Shown in pieces: positions 1-9,829 of a stretch of 64,000 bases of DNA; the stretch's first letter is position 1, and each line of letters starts with the position of its first letter. The notes beneath the pieces are model-generated. The model was not told where the DNA came from and searched no databases. It saw nothing but the letters and a program-made list of their open reading frames with translations. Location: positions 310,001-374,000 of the forward strand of contig OZ037920.1 of the NCBI GenBank assembly GCA_964035575.1. Direction: 5' to 3'. The stretch is from Rhynchopus sp. YZ270_cl-10 (taxonomy: Eukaryota > Euglenozoa > Diplonemea > Diplonemida > Diplonemidae). The position numbers and the translations under genes were made by a program.

Positions 1-1449
1 CGAGGGGGAGACCCCGAGGGAGGTAGGCCTTGCCTGCAGTGCTCTGTGCCAGAGGTTCGCCCCACCCCCGGTGGTTTGGAACGCTGCTATTCCGAAGCTC
101 TTCCCCACGACATACGTCACCACGAGCCGCGCCGAGGAGAGATGACAATGTATGGGACAGAAGGGACCGTCTCCAAGCATTTCCTCTGTAGGAGCAAAGC
201 GGCAGATCACTGCGGGCACCTTATCAACCCTGTCGACCCGCTTCCAGAGGAGCATCGAACCATCGCAGGAAACTGACGCAAAGTACAGTGCAGATGCGAA
301 TGCATCCAACCCACCTTCCTCCCCACCCGACGTCCGCTTCAGCACCGACAGCCCCCACACCGCATTTCTATGGTCAGAAAGCTCCGATACACTGTGTATG
401 CTTCCAGAGTCATCCCGGTCTTTATCCCGAGAGGAATGCCCTGCGTCTCCAGGAAGTTTCCATATTCGTATCTTCCCATCTAAAGCGCCTGCTAAGACCT
501 CATCCTTATACGACGCCAATGAAACAACCGGTGCAGTATGCCCTCTAAAGGTCGTTAAAGGCTCCTCTCGTTCCTTTCCTTTTAAAACTCTTCTTGCGTC
601 CCAAAGCTTGACCACATGATCATCCCCTCCTGTCACCATAAGCGCGCCTTCACACCATGTTCCGCAACGAACAGAAGAAAAATGGCCTCGAACGCAAGCT
701 TTAAACTCCCAAGGGCGTGCATTCGAACCGCGTGGTGATGAAACCGCAACCGGGGCAGGCAGCGCAGCTGTTGGGGGTTGCAGATTGGTCCCCGCCTGAG
801 GGGACCGAGGAAGCTCTCCCCTTGGAGACGTATCGCCCCCTTTTTCTGAAGGGTGCTTATTTGCGAAGGAGGACTCCCTCTCGGTGGTGTGTGAAGGGGA
901 GACCATGGGAACGTATGGGGGCACCTGAGACCGTGATGAGGTGGCCTCCCACTCCCCGGCGACACTGCCAGCACTGCTGCCTTCGTGGGTATCGTATTTT
1001 TCTTTTTGCTCTTTTTCTTCGCTTGGTGCCTGCAAAGCGACCGGGCTGATTGATTCAGTATGTTGCGGGCTGGTCTGCAAAGTGGAGATCTGCCCAGCAT
1101 GATCCTCTGTATGGAGAGCAGCATGGGGTTGGCTGATATCAGTGTTCGGGTCCTCCTCTACGTTGATGTCAGCAAGGTCGACTCCACCAGACCCGCCTTT
1201 TGCGGTAAGCTTCGCGTCAAGCAGCTTCACCTTTCTCCCCAACATCGTCTCCGCTGCGCGACTCGCCCGCAGCAAATGCTTCAACTGTTCAACACTCGCA
1301 CACAGCAACGCCTTCTCGTTCTGCCACACCTCCCTCTCCTTGTGAAATCTTCTCCATTCCGACTCCATCCACGCCACCACCCCGGTATAAGTGTATTGCG
1401 GTGGGTCACCTGGTGCCCCCTGTGCAGGAAGCACGCCTGCTGCCTCCAT
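1..1449 (-). CDS. Striatin-family protein (STRIPAK scaffold), C-terminus beyond window
   Basis: The reading frame is open from the ATG at 1449 to the window edge: 483 codons with no intron. Residues about 20-82 match the striatin N-terminal block, with a WMESEWRRFHKEREVWQNEK stretch followed by an amphipathic coiled coil. In striatins this block (caveolin-binding and coiled coil) binds the PP2A core. A Ser/Pro/Glu-rich linker follows to about residue 245. WD40 repeats then start (GHFSSVRCGTWCEGALMVTGGDDHVVKLWD, in pieces), continue with GHTAPVVSLASYKDEVLAGALDGKIRIWKL, and run off the edge. Striatins are regulatory B''' subunits of PP2A that organise the STRIPAK kinase/phosphatase complex. The order coiled coil, linker, WD40 is seen directly; the STRIPAK role is known for the family. 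The remaining WD40 blades must lie outside the window. Confidence 0.85.
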   Translation of the reverse strand, partial: MEAAGVLPAQGAPGDPPQYTYTGVVAWMESEWRRFHKEREVWQNEKALLCASVEQLKHLLRASRAAETMLGRKVKLLDAKLTAKGGSGGVDLADINVEEDPNTDISQPHAALHTEDHAGQISTLQTSPQHTESISPVALQAPSEEKEQKEKYDTHEGSSAGSVAGEWEATSSRSQVPPYVPMVSPSHTTERESSFANKHPSEKGGDTSPRGELPRSPQAGTNLQPPTAALPAPVAVSSPRGSNARPWEFKACVRGHFSSVRCGTWCEGALMVTGGDDHVVKLWDARRVLKGKEREEPLTTFRGHTAPVVSLASYKDEVLAGALDGKIRIWKLPGDAGHSSRDKDRDDSGSIHSVSELSDHRNAVWGLSVLKRTSGGEEGGLDAFASALYFASVSCDGSMLLWKRVDRVDKVPAVICRFAPTEEMLGDGPFCPIHCHLSSARLVVTYVVGKSFGIAAFQTTGGGANLWHRALQARPTSLGVSPS

Positions 1450-2183
1450 CCTCCACAAATGCCAATAAAGGGAGGGAGACTTCCGGAGAGAGGGGAGAGG
1501 AGGGGAGTGGGGGGGGTTGGGGTGGTACCCTGGTGTTTTGTTGTGTCAAATATTAAAAGGGCTGACTTGAAATACAAAGCCCTGTACCTTTGGTACCGGC
1601 TGTACCGGGGGGTGGACACCCAACCATTGGAGTCCATGTCAGTCATGAAACGGCGGTGGTATTAGAGTTTCTATATCCCGAAACACATCAAAGCTTTTTG
1701 ACCCATTAAGAGTGTGTATGCGAATTGGGCAGGATGGTGGCCATGGAAGTCGGTATCCGATAATGAATGTGTAACAACTCACCTGCCGAATGAACCTGTC
1801 CCGAAAATGGATGACCCACCCATAGTCGGCCGTGCTCCGGTATTGAAAAGCCGTGGCATGCGTAGGAGTGCGTGACCCACGCCGCACTCATCGAATGAAC
1901 CTCTCCCGAAAAAATGGATGGTGCTCAAAAATACATTCTTTTTTTATTCTCGGTTATTTTCATAGAATTGTGTCAGTCGATCTCCCCACCCCCCCTGTCC
2001 ATTCCCAGCCAGGAGTTTTTTTTTTGGAGCCTTTCGGGAGTGAAGCCTTTTCCTCCTCCTCCCTGGCTCCGCTTTTCTGCAACGCTACAATGTTTACTTT
2101 GATAAAAATTTATAGTGTGCATAGAACGTTTACGTTGACAAAATATGTCCCTCCCAATCCCCCCCACCCCGATCACATATGTG
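1450..2183. other. Intergenic DNA upstream of striatin with one F1 repeat
   Basis: No coding frame with recognisable composition is seen. On the minus strand the sequence just upstream of the striatin ATG is CCTCCCTTTATTGGCATTTG-like and pyrimidine-rich further out. The stretch also holds one copy of the dispersed F1 repeat (1560-1640). Confidence 0.5.
1560..1640 (+). repeat. Dispersed repeat F1
   Basis: This is a copy of a family beginning GACTTGAAATACAAAGCCCT and ending near GGTGGACACCCAACCA. The GTACC-TTT-GGTAC hairpin is perfect here and partly preserved elsewhere with compensating or wobble changes. Other copies or parts: 5940-5960, 28480-28560, 33890-33975, 34978-35065, 39568-39660, 44797-44830, 45327-45380. 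One of them lies in an intron (33890). The function is unknown; it could be a SINE-like or RNA-derived repeat. Confidence 0.7.
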
Positions 2184-2335
2184 CACGGCGGACTAGTCAG
2201 GAGGACTACTAGTAGTGCTACTGGTCCAGATGACTAGTGTTGTACGAGTATTCTTACACCAGTAACACCACTAGTTTAGCACTAGTTGTTACGACTAGTA
2301 GTTCCACTAGTAGCCCCCCTGACTAGTCCGCCGTG
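2184..2335. mobile_element. Small palindromic MITE, CACGGCGGACTAGTC ends
   Basis: The ends are inverted repeats of about 30 bp: CACGGCGGACTAGTCAGG on the left, and the right end is its near-exact reverse complement. The interior is itself full of ACTAGT palindromes and holds no coding sequence. No convincing target duplication beyond a TG dinucleotide is visible. The terminal CACGGYGGACT is shared with the element at 31858-32011. Confidence 0.65.
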
Positions 2336-2599
2336 TGAGCCAGAGTCAAAAAAACACATCTGACTTAAAAAAAGTGAAAGTTGATGTCAAAAAATCAAAC
2401 CCCTCTGCGGACACAATGTGATAACCCCAATGACACCCTCCTCCTCCTCCTCCTCAACTTTGTGCTCACAGAAAAATCCATTGGAATGCACAAATAAGTT
2501 ATCCCCTGCTCTCCTTCCCCCCCGAATGGTTGGCAGTATTGTGATAATTGCCTCATATTTCATGATACACATCACAAATCAGCCATCATTATCTTCCCC

Positions 2600-4093
2600 T
2601 CATTTATATACCAATGAGTGCAGACTCAACAGGCACGTACCTATCCCCCAGAGAGGGAGTAGTCCTAGCCAGCCCAGCTCCTCCAGCAGGCGAAGCAGGG
2701 AGACGGACCCCATCTTCTTCAAGGGGGACATCTGCACTGTCTCTGTGGAGAGGCGCACCTCGGTGTCATTCCCTTCTAAAGAACCATCATCACCACTGCC
2801 ACTACCATTGGAGCCCTCTTCCACGCTTCGTTGCTCAAGGGACAATCGTGCGTACATCAGAGGAGGTAAGACGTACACCACACAGGTCCCAAATAAGGCA
2901 CCTTTTACCGCAAGAATCGACTCAATCCTATCAAATGTGATTCCCGCAAAGGCAGCAAAGACGACTAGAAGGAGGGTCACCGCGACATAGGGTTTGAACG
3001 GTGCGTTGTTTGTGGTGAGGCGTCCCATGGTGAAGAGCGAAAACGCTGAGTCGCGCACAGCATGGTTTGCGAGGGGAAAGGTAAACACCACGACTATCGC
3101 GAGGAGAAGCCTGGCTGCCACTGCGACCCACCATTTTGGCGCGAAATTCAGCAAAATCGACCCCTGAGTCTCCTCGCCAAACGCCATATACCCACACACC
3201 CCAACAGAAGCATACGTCACCAACGAAAACACCATCGACGCGACCACGACAGTCAGATACCTCTTTATCGAACGGTCCTGCAGCTCCAGGTAGAACCTCG
3301 GTGCATTGTAGTGCGCAGTAAAGGCGACGTTCACCACAGGAACAGCTGCCCAAGCATCTGCCCCGAGACTGTAGTAATTCACCGTTACGGTCCCTTCTCT
3401 TGCATTTTGAGTGAGAAATGCCTCTGGTGGATGCATGACCTGGGTCCATATTATCAACAAAGCTGCAGCAAAGCAAGCAAAAAACGATACCAAACTCGAC
3501 CATTTCAAACTCTCTGTATTCCGAAGCAGACTCAACGGGAAGAACACCAACGCCGCCACCAACAGTATTATGAGGGCACGCGACCCACCAAACACACCGG
3601 TCTCCCCAGCAAGAAAATCACCCACCAACACAACAAACGAGAGACACGACCCCAGCGAATAGAGGAGCACACAAATCTGCGCAAATATCCCAAAGGACGC
3701 ACCAAAGCAGCGGGTACCTATGTCAAGATAAGTGAAGGACCCGCTCATATCACAGCACCGTGCAAGAAGATAGTAGGAAATGCTGTTAATAAAGCAGGTA
3801 TACGTACACAGCGCAACACCACCTGCGAGGGAGGCACGCTTCATCGTCCAGGGCATGCTGAACAGCCCTGCACCCACCACATTGTTAATCAAATTCAACG
3901 AGCTCGCAGCCACACTAGCCTTCATCGTCAACGGCTGCCGCAACAAATCGCCCTTCGCAGGTCCCAACTCCCTCCGTGCAGTCAACACAGGAGATTCCGG
4001 AAGCTCTGTCACAGTGATAGTCTGTGACTGCACCCTCCTTGCATAAAACGGACTGCTATCCCGTACGGAAATCACCGGACTTCCAGGTGCCAT
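2600..4093 (-). CDS. Amino-acid transporter, AAAP/SLC38-like
   Basis: This is a 497-aa intronless membrane protein. The N-terminal 55 residues are hydrophilic and cytosolic-like. Residues 57-82 (LNLINNVVGAGLFSMPW) carry the first-helix signature of the amino acid/auxin permease family. About 10-11 hydrophobic segments follow. An acidic, Ser/Gly-rich loop (SVEEGSNGSGSGDDGSLEGN) precedes the last helix. The family carries neutral or cationic amino acids across plasma or vacuolar membranes by H+ or Na+ symport; the substrate cannot be read from sequence. The start is supported by a pyrimidine tract ending TTTGAAAG five bases upstream of the ATG, which fits a trans-splice acceptor. The length is normal for the family. 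Confidence 0.85.
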   Translation of the reverse strand: MAPGSPVISVRDSSPFYARRVQSQTITVTELPESPVLTARRELGPAKGDLLRQPLTMKASVAASSLNLINNVVGAGLFSMPWTMKRASLAGGVALCTYTCFINSISYYLLARCCDMSGSFTYLDIGTRCFGASFGIFAQICVLLYSLGSCLSFVVLVGDFLAGETGVFGGSRALIILLVAALVFFPLSLLRNTESLKWSSLVSFFACFAAALLIIWTQVMHPPEAFLTQNAREGTVTVNYYSLGADAWAAVPVVNVAFTAHYNAPRFYLELQDRSIKRYLTVVVASMVFSLVTYASVGVCGYMAFGEETQGSILLNFAPKWWVAVAARLLLAIVVVFTFPLANHAVRDSAFSLFTMGRLTTNNAPFKPYVAVTLLLVVFAAFAGITFDRIESILAVKGALFGTCVVYVLPPLMYARLSLEQRSVEEGSNGSGSGDDGSLEGNDTEVRLSTETVQMSPLKKMGSVSLLRLLEELGWLGLLPLWGIGTCLLSLHSLVYK

Positions 4094-4095
4094 AT

Positions 4096-4125
4096 TCTTT
4101 CAAAGGGAAAAAAAAGGGGTATTAT
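4096..4125 (-). promoter_or_regulatory. Putative trans-splice acceptor of the transporter gene
   Basis: On the minus strand, CCCCTTTTTTTTCCCTTTG is followed by AAAG and then AATATGG, so the AG lies two bases before the A of AATATG. The tract-plus-AG form is seen directly; trans-splicing is inferred from similar sites before other starts and from the one-strand gene order. Confidence 0.4.
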
Positions 4126-4274
4126 CTCATGGTTCAATAGCCAATCTGTAGGGAGAGATGTTTGAGGAAGTGTGGGCGTTCTGAAGGTGGAGGTAAGGTG
4201 GAGGTGGGTTGAAAGGAAGGTTGGTGTTGAGATGTAGGCCTGTGGTGCTGAGTTAGTAGTGAGTGTTGCAGTGC

Positions 4275-5930
4275 AAGGTTGTGGTTGTGAGGTGTGTGGG
4301 TGTGGATGCGTCTTGCAGCAGTATTATCCCACCAGCCCCAGAAGGGGGCGGCAGGTCCTTGATGCTGCGTCAGGTTTGGGTCGGAAGGTGTGTGCTTGAG
4401 CACAGTGCGCTGAAGCACATACCTGGCGCTGAAAAATGGTGTGGGAAGACACAGCAAAGAAACATTGGCGAAGCGGACACAGCGTTATCTCGCAACGAGG
4501 ACTGGTGGAAGACTGTCTCTAAGAGGAAGGGGACTTCCGTGGCACCTGTGCTGTCTTGAGGGGGAATAAAAGACTTCTGATGATTTTGTGCTGTTCAGAT
4601 TGGGACCCGAGAATACTTGTTGTAGACATCAAAGGGCAGAAGCCTTCAGGCACACTTTTGTGTGGTGTATTACTCATCATGCTCGAACTATTTGGAACCC
4701 GAAAAATACAAAAGCGTTTAACTCATAAAAGTATTCATGTGAAACACGGACGTTGCTTAGTATGTTCTCATCATCTTTCTTGGAAGTGGTGTGTGGTGGG
4801 GGTGGTGTTCAGACTGTTAAAAAGCTCGTTTTGATTTTCAGTGTATCGTCAGCCCCACAAAGGGGTAGGTGTTGGATCCAGATGAAAAACTGTCATCATT
4901 TTTGAGTGTGATGTGATGTGATCTTTTCTTGCGCCCTTGGGAGACCTCACGCCCATTTGCTGTAAGTTGGGCACACGTGAGGGACTATGAAGACACGCCT
5001 TTTTGCTGCTCAACACTCACTCCAGAGAAAACATCCTTGTCTCGCAACGAGGACTGGTGGAAGACTGTCCCTAAGAGGAAGGGGACTTCCGTGGCACCTG
5101 TGCTGTTTGCATTTCGCTCATCCACTCCCTCCCCTCCCCAACCCACCCATCCCCTCCACACCCACACCCCATCCACAACAGGAAAAGACAAGAAGCGTCA
5201 GACGATGCCGTCTCAACTGTGTTCTCTCGGTCACTCTGCAGCACGTGATCTGGGAACTCCCAGAAGCAGCTCCAGTACGATGTGTTTTGTGTTACAGTTG
5301 GTCATCATACGCAAGGTTGTGGTTGTGAGGTGTGTGGGTGTGGATGCGTCTTGCAGCAGTATTATCCCACCAGCCCCAGAAGGGGGCGGCAGGTCCTTGA
5401 TGCTGCGTCAGGTTTGGGTCGGAAGGTGTGCTGTGAAGAACAGACACACGATGGAACTCATGAAGGTGTTCAGACTGTTAAAAAGCTCGTTTTGATTTTC
5501 AGTGTATCGTCAGCCCCACAAAGGGGTAGGTGTTGGATCCAGATGAAAAACTGTCATCATTTCGAGTGTGATGTGATGTGATGTGATGTGATGTGATGTG
5601 ATCTTTTCTTGCGCCCTTGGGAGACCTCACGCCCATTTGCTGTAAGTTGGGCACACGTGAGGGACTATGAAGACACGCCTTTTTGCTGATCAACACTCAC
5701 TCCAGAGAAAGCATCCTTGTCTCGCAACGAGGACTGGTGGAAGACTGTCCCTAAGAGGAAGGGGACTTCCGTGGCACCTGTGCTTTTCTCCACAAAAGAG
5801 CAAAAGACTTCTGATTATGTGTTGTTCAGATTGTTGAGACCCGAGAATACTTGTTGTAGACATCAAAGGGCAGAAGCCTTCAGGCACACTTTTGTGTGGT
5901 GTATTGCTCATCATAGATGGAGACGTGGTA
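4275..5930. repeat. Shuffled segmental duplication, four modules
   Basis: Four modules recur nearly identically but in different order. Alpha is at 4275-4393 and 5310-5429; beta at 4487-4553, 5039-5105 and 5717-5783; gamma at 4571-4680 and 5806-5915; delta at about 4805-5046 and 5465-5722. Copy one reads alpha-beta-gamma-delta-beta, copy two alpha-delta-beta-gamma. A GTGAT microsatellite inside delta is longer in the second copy (5572-5602). Frames such as one encoding SRNEDWWKTVPKRKGTSVAP recur only because the DNA does. No gene is recognised. Confidence 0.75.
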
Positions 5931-6973
5931 ATACATTTGGCTTGAAATACAAAGCCCTCTCTTGGAACTCGGAACTGGGCACCGTGGTGCGCGACACCTA
6001 CAGTTATCTTCCACTTACTGTGCACTATGAGCAGAAAAGCTTGTAAAAAAAATGGAATACTGGGGTACAAAAGTACTAGAAAAAAACACCCCCCCTTTTG
6101 CTTTGTTTTGAATGCATCTAGCTCTAGTTCTAGTCAAAAAGGAAGAGAAAAGTTGGTAAAAAAAGTAACCGCAAACCACTCTCGTGGTCATCTAGAAGAA
6201 AATGGTTGAACCTGTATAACTCAGAACCTGTTTTTTTAAATGAAATACAAAATGAACGAATGTTACTTTTTTTTGTGTGTGCGTAGAACACAAACACAAC
6301 ACCTCTACAGCAATGCTGCTTGCAATCAGCGTTTGTATTGTCGTTTTGCTGTTTTTTTTTTTTGTCCTTCTTTTTGTTGCGTTCTTTTTTTTTAACAGGA
6401 AGTGGAAGAAATTCTGGTCCATACTTTGTTCCATTTTTTCAGTAGAAAATGGTCGAACACTCATGAAAGACTTTCACAAAAAAGGGACAAAAACTTTCTG
6501 GTCTCTGCGTTTATTTTTATTGGATCTCCATTCGTCCACAAAAATCTAACAAAAACGAGAGAAAAAAACGTTGAACAAATAGAACACGAGGTTGGTAATA
6601 TAGAAGACCTCGGGGGGGAAAAAACTCATCACATTCATTGAAATGTGTTTTTCTGTGGAGACGTTTTGTTGGCTCACGTGGGCTTTCATGATGCTATCAC
6701 GGTCCATCTGCATCTAGGCACACCATTGCAAACCCCAGGGTCATAGGTGTCAGACATACAAGCCCTACCATCTTTCATTCATCATTACAACAGCACAGCC
6801 TCAAATCAAAAAAAAAAAACGACGTTCACAAAATTCTTGAAATCCTACACCCCCTCACAGTGTACCTTAGTGGGTGGATACCCCCATGCAGCCCTACATC
6901 CATTTTTCGAGGTCTACAATCCGATATATGCCCTACACCCCCACACCAAAAAACAACGTCACACACCCCCCTT
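5931..6973. other. Intergenic DNA, A/T-tract rich
   Basis: A fragment of F1 (TTGAAATACAAAGCCCTCTC at about 5941) is followed by long T and A runs and short palindromes such as TCTAGCTCTAGTTCTAG. I see no coding frame with protein-like composition and no RNA gene. Confidence 0.5.
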
Positions 6974-9782
6974 TTAGAAGGCACTACGGTGTTCATTATG
7001 CTCTCCTCCTGGTCCTACTGGTCTTGCAAGATTGCCTCCTCCTCCTCCTCCTCCTCCTCCACCTCCCAGCGACACCCGATGCGGTGAAACCGAAAGCACA
7101 GCCGTAGATGGCGGTGGGGATACACTGTCCGTCGACCACTCTCTCCGTTCTGCACCAGCAGCCCCTCTGCGTCGTGCGGGCGACGGTGTCAACTTCCTTC
7201 TTGCATTCCCCGTCTCCGCCCCAGGCACAGGAAGCGGGGAGCGCAGGAGATACCCCGACCCAGGCACCTCCGACGCATCCTGCGTCTTTGGGTCAGAGTA
7301 TCTCTTTCGCTGCAGATACAGCGATTTGTACGTAGGGGTGTGTGACGGTGTGGGGGTGGGTGCATTGGTCGCAGGGCTCGGTGCTGCAAGGTGGTCAACA
7401 AGATGTCCAGTCCAATCCCCGCCACGTCGCAACCCAGAAGCAGGTGGTGTAGGAGCAGGAGGAGCAGGCGCAGGTGCAGGGGTGCCATGACCTCCCATTG
7501 TAGCGTGGGGGTGGTGGTTCCCAAGGCGAGGCCCAGAGAGCCTCCGTTCTGTGCGTTCCCGTAACGCAGCCCCAGTGCTTCGGCTGTCAATGGGTCTGGT
7601 TCGGCGGGTGGAACTTCCGGGGATCTGTAAAAAAAAATTATGAAAAGTGAAAGTGAGAAAGATAGAATTCGGGCCACCTGAGCAATCTTTTTGTGAGATT
7701 GAGATTTCATTATACAGTCGCCAAATTACAAAAATTATATCAAGATTTGGTAGACTGCAAAAGATTCCTTTTCCAGATACAAAAACAAGCACAAAAGAGT
7801 AGTTGAAACTAAAATGCAGCTCAGTCGATCTCATGCAAAAGGATGAGACGTGGGTGATTCCCTGTTGTAAGAGAACGGAGGCGGCTCATAAATAAAAAAA
7901 ATACCTTTCGCAGATCTACACCAAGAGCAGGGGGTTGCTGCATTACATGACAGCTGCAATGTGCTGTGCGACAGGAGGGGCTGTGCCCTCCTGGTCGCAC
8001 TGGAGAGAGCCTACTGTGCTGCATTGAGGTTTCTGGGGAGGGCAGCGGCGACGGTGCCTTGGGGGGCGACGTGGCGGGGATGCCTGGCAGCGCCGCACGC
8101 CCTTGCAGCTCCTTGAGAAAGAGGATTTGGTCTTGCACCTGGCGCTGCAGGAGCGCGTTGTCGGAGTTGTCACCGTGCGGCGTTTTGGCCTCTTGCTTCT
8201 TCTGCAGTGCCTGCAGCATGTCAAGCTGGCTGTACAGTTGGTGTTGTTGGTTTGCCAACTGTGTCTGAATACGGCCTGCCCAATTATTTTGTATATCACT
8301 GTTCTTCTGCTCCAAAGCACTCTCCCTCTGCGTCTGTCTCTCCTGAAGCTGGTTGACGACATCAAAGAGCTGCTTCTGCTGCTCCGCCATGAGGTCCTGG
8401 AGCTGCTGATACTGCACCCGGTGTTGGTCCCTCATCCGCTCCTCCTTGGCGCCGTCCACCTCACGTTTGAGGAGGTGTTGCTGGCGTTCTAACAAATCAA
8501 GAAAAGACTCTTGTTTGGCACGCTCTTCATCACGAAGCGTCGTTTCTAGATCAAGCCGTGCCTGCATCGCTTCCGCTTCAATGCGAGCCTGGCGTTTTTC
8601 TTCATCATTCTCAAGACGCTGCTTTGCAAGCTCTTCTTCAAGCTGTTTGGAACGTTCTGCCTCTTCACGGAGTGCAGTCCGTTCTTTTTCTAACTCCGCT
8701 TCCAACGCTGTTGTAGAAGGCATTGGTTCTTCCAATACTGGAGCTGGAGCTGGTGTTGCTGATGGGGGTGGTGCGGGCGCGGCTTCCCACGGTGCTTCAG
8801 TAGAATCGAATGTATCGTCTACATCATCCAATCCTTCTAGCCCTAATGGGGACTCCCCTGATGCATCAGGCCAATGACTCAATCTGGTCTGAATAGGTGA
8901 TACCGCAAGGCTCAACGATGACTGCGACGGTACAGAATGTTCTGATACAGGGAGAACCAATGGTTCGATCGGAATGGACCCGCCCGATATGGTGCGGGGT
9001 GAAGGGGGTTTCTCGAGGCTCGCGTAGTATACGGAAGGGGTGCGCGCTTCGGTCTCGGTAGGAGCGTCTAGGTTGCTTGCGATGCGTTGGGTGAAGAGTT
9101 TGTGCTCTGTGGGGAGCTGTTTTGGTGCGGTGTGTGATGTGGTTGTGGTTGTTGTTGCTGTTGTCTTTGCTGGAGATGGTGCGGGGCGTGGTGGGGCGTC
9201 GCGCATATGGAGGATGAGGGGGTCGTCGTCGCTGCTGAGGAAGGAGGAGATGTCGTTTTGTTGTTGTTGCTGTTGTTGTTGTGGTTGGTGTTGTGCTTGT
9301 CGTCCTCGAATAGGTGATACATTAGGTGAGCTCTGTCCCAAAGAGGAGGAGGAGGCAGGCTGTGCCAGCGTATAGCCCACAATCAAGTCGTCTTCGTTCT
9401 TGTGCAGGTGCAGAATGCCTTCGTCGCAGAGACGCTGTATTCGTTCCCGCCTTGCTTGCATGTCCCCCAACTCCCTGGTGCACGTCGCCGCACCTAACAC
9501 CGGAACCCTATCAGGCACTGTCAATGGCGGGGCAGCAGGGGAGTCAATAAGGAGAGACGCATTGGAACGTTCCCAGAGTTGCTTGGCACGTTGTTGCAGT
9601 GCGGCGGTCGTTTGCGGGGCACGTACACGGACCGGGGATACTTGCCTCCCTCTAACCGAAGCAGGTACAGAACCAGGTGACGGAGGTCTTTGCGGAGTCG
9701 TTGCGCATGACCGAAGCGTCCAAGGACTCCTCCCCGGGGTGCGTTCTATGGTGCGATCATAGAGGCTTCTGCTTGTAGGCAT
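6974..9782 (-). CDS. Coiled-coil protein of unknown function, two exons
   Basis: Exon 1 is 9782-7905 (626 codons) and exon 2 is 7624-6974. The intron (7904-7625) starts GTATTT and ends TTTTACAG, and joins LRK to IPGSSTRRT in phase 0. The predicted protein has 842 aa. The N-terminal third is Pro/Ser/Arg-rich and likely disordered, with a DEGILHLHKNEDDLIVGYTL block near residue 135 and a Gln run near 170. Residues about 345-560 form a long Glu/Arg/Gln-rich coiled coil. The C-terminal exon is basic and Pro/Gly-rich, ending in a Gly run and SAF. No catalytic domain is recognised; a cytoskeletal or flagellar role would fit but is only an inference. The intron carries a copy of the R6 repeat. The start lies about 50 bp from the 9830-12656 element. 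Confidence 0.65.
7797..7892. repeat. Dispersed repeat R6 inside an intron
   Basis: AGTAGTTGAAAC, then CAGTCGATCTCATGCAAAAG and GAGAACGGAGGCGG, recur in the same order at 45114-45215. This copy lies wholly in the intron of the coiled-coil gene. Confidence 0.7.
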
Positions 9783-9829
9783 TTGTGAGAAGAAGAAAGA
9801 AGAAAAAAAAGATTATTTCATATACTATT

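Noticed and set aside
2184-2335. CRISPR-like reading of clustered ACTAGT repeats
   Set aside because: No regular repeat-spacer spacing; the whole is one inverted-repeat element in a eukaryote.
4929-5495. 188-codon plus-strand frame with SRNEDWWKTVPKRKGTSVAP
   Set aside because: It recurs only with the duplicated DNA modules, changes frame between copies and runs opposite to the host genes.
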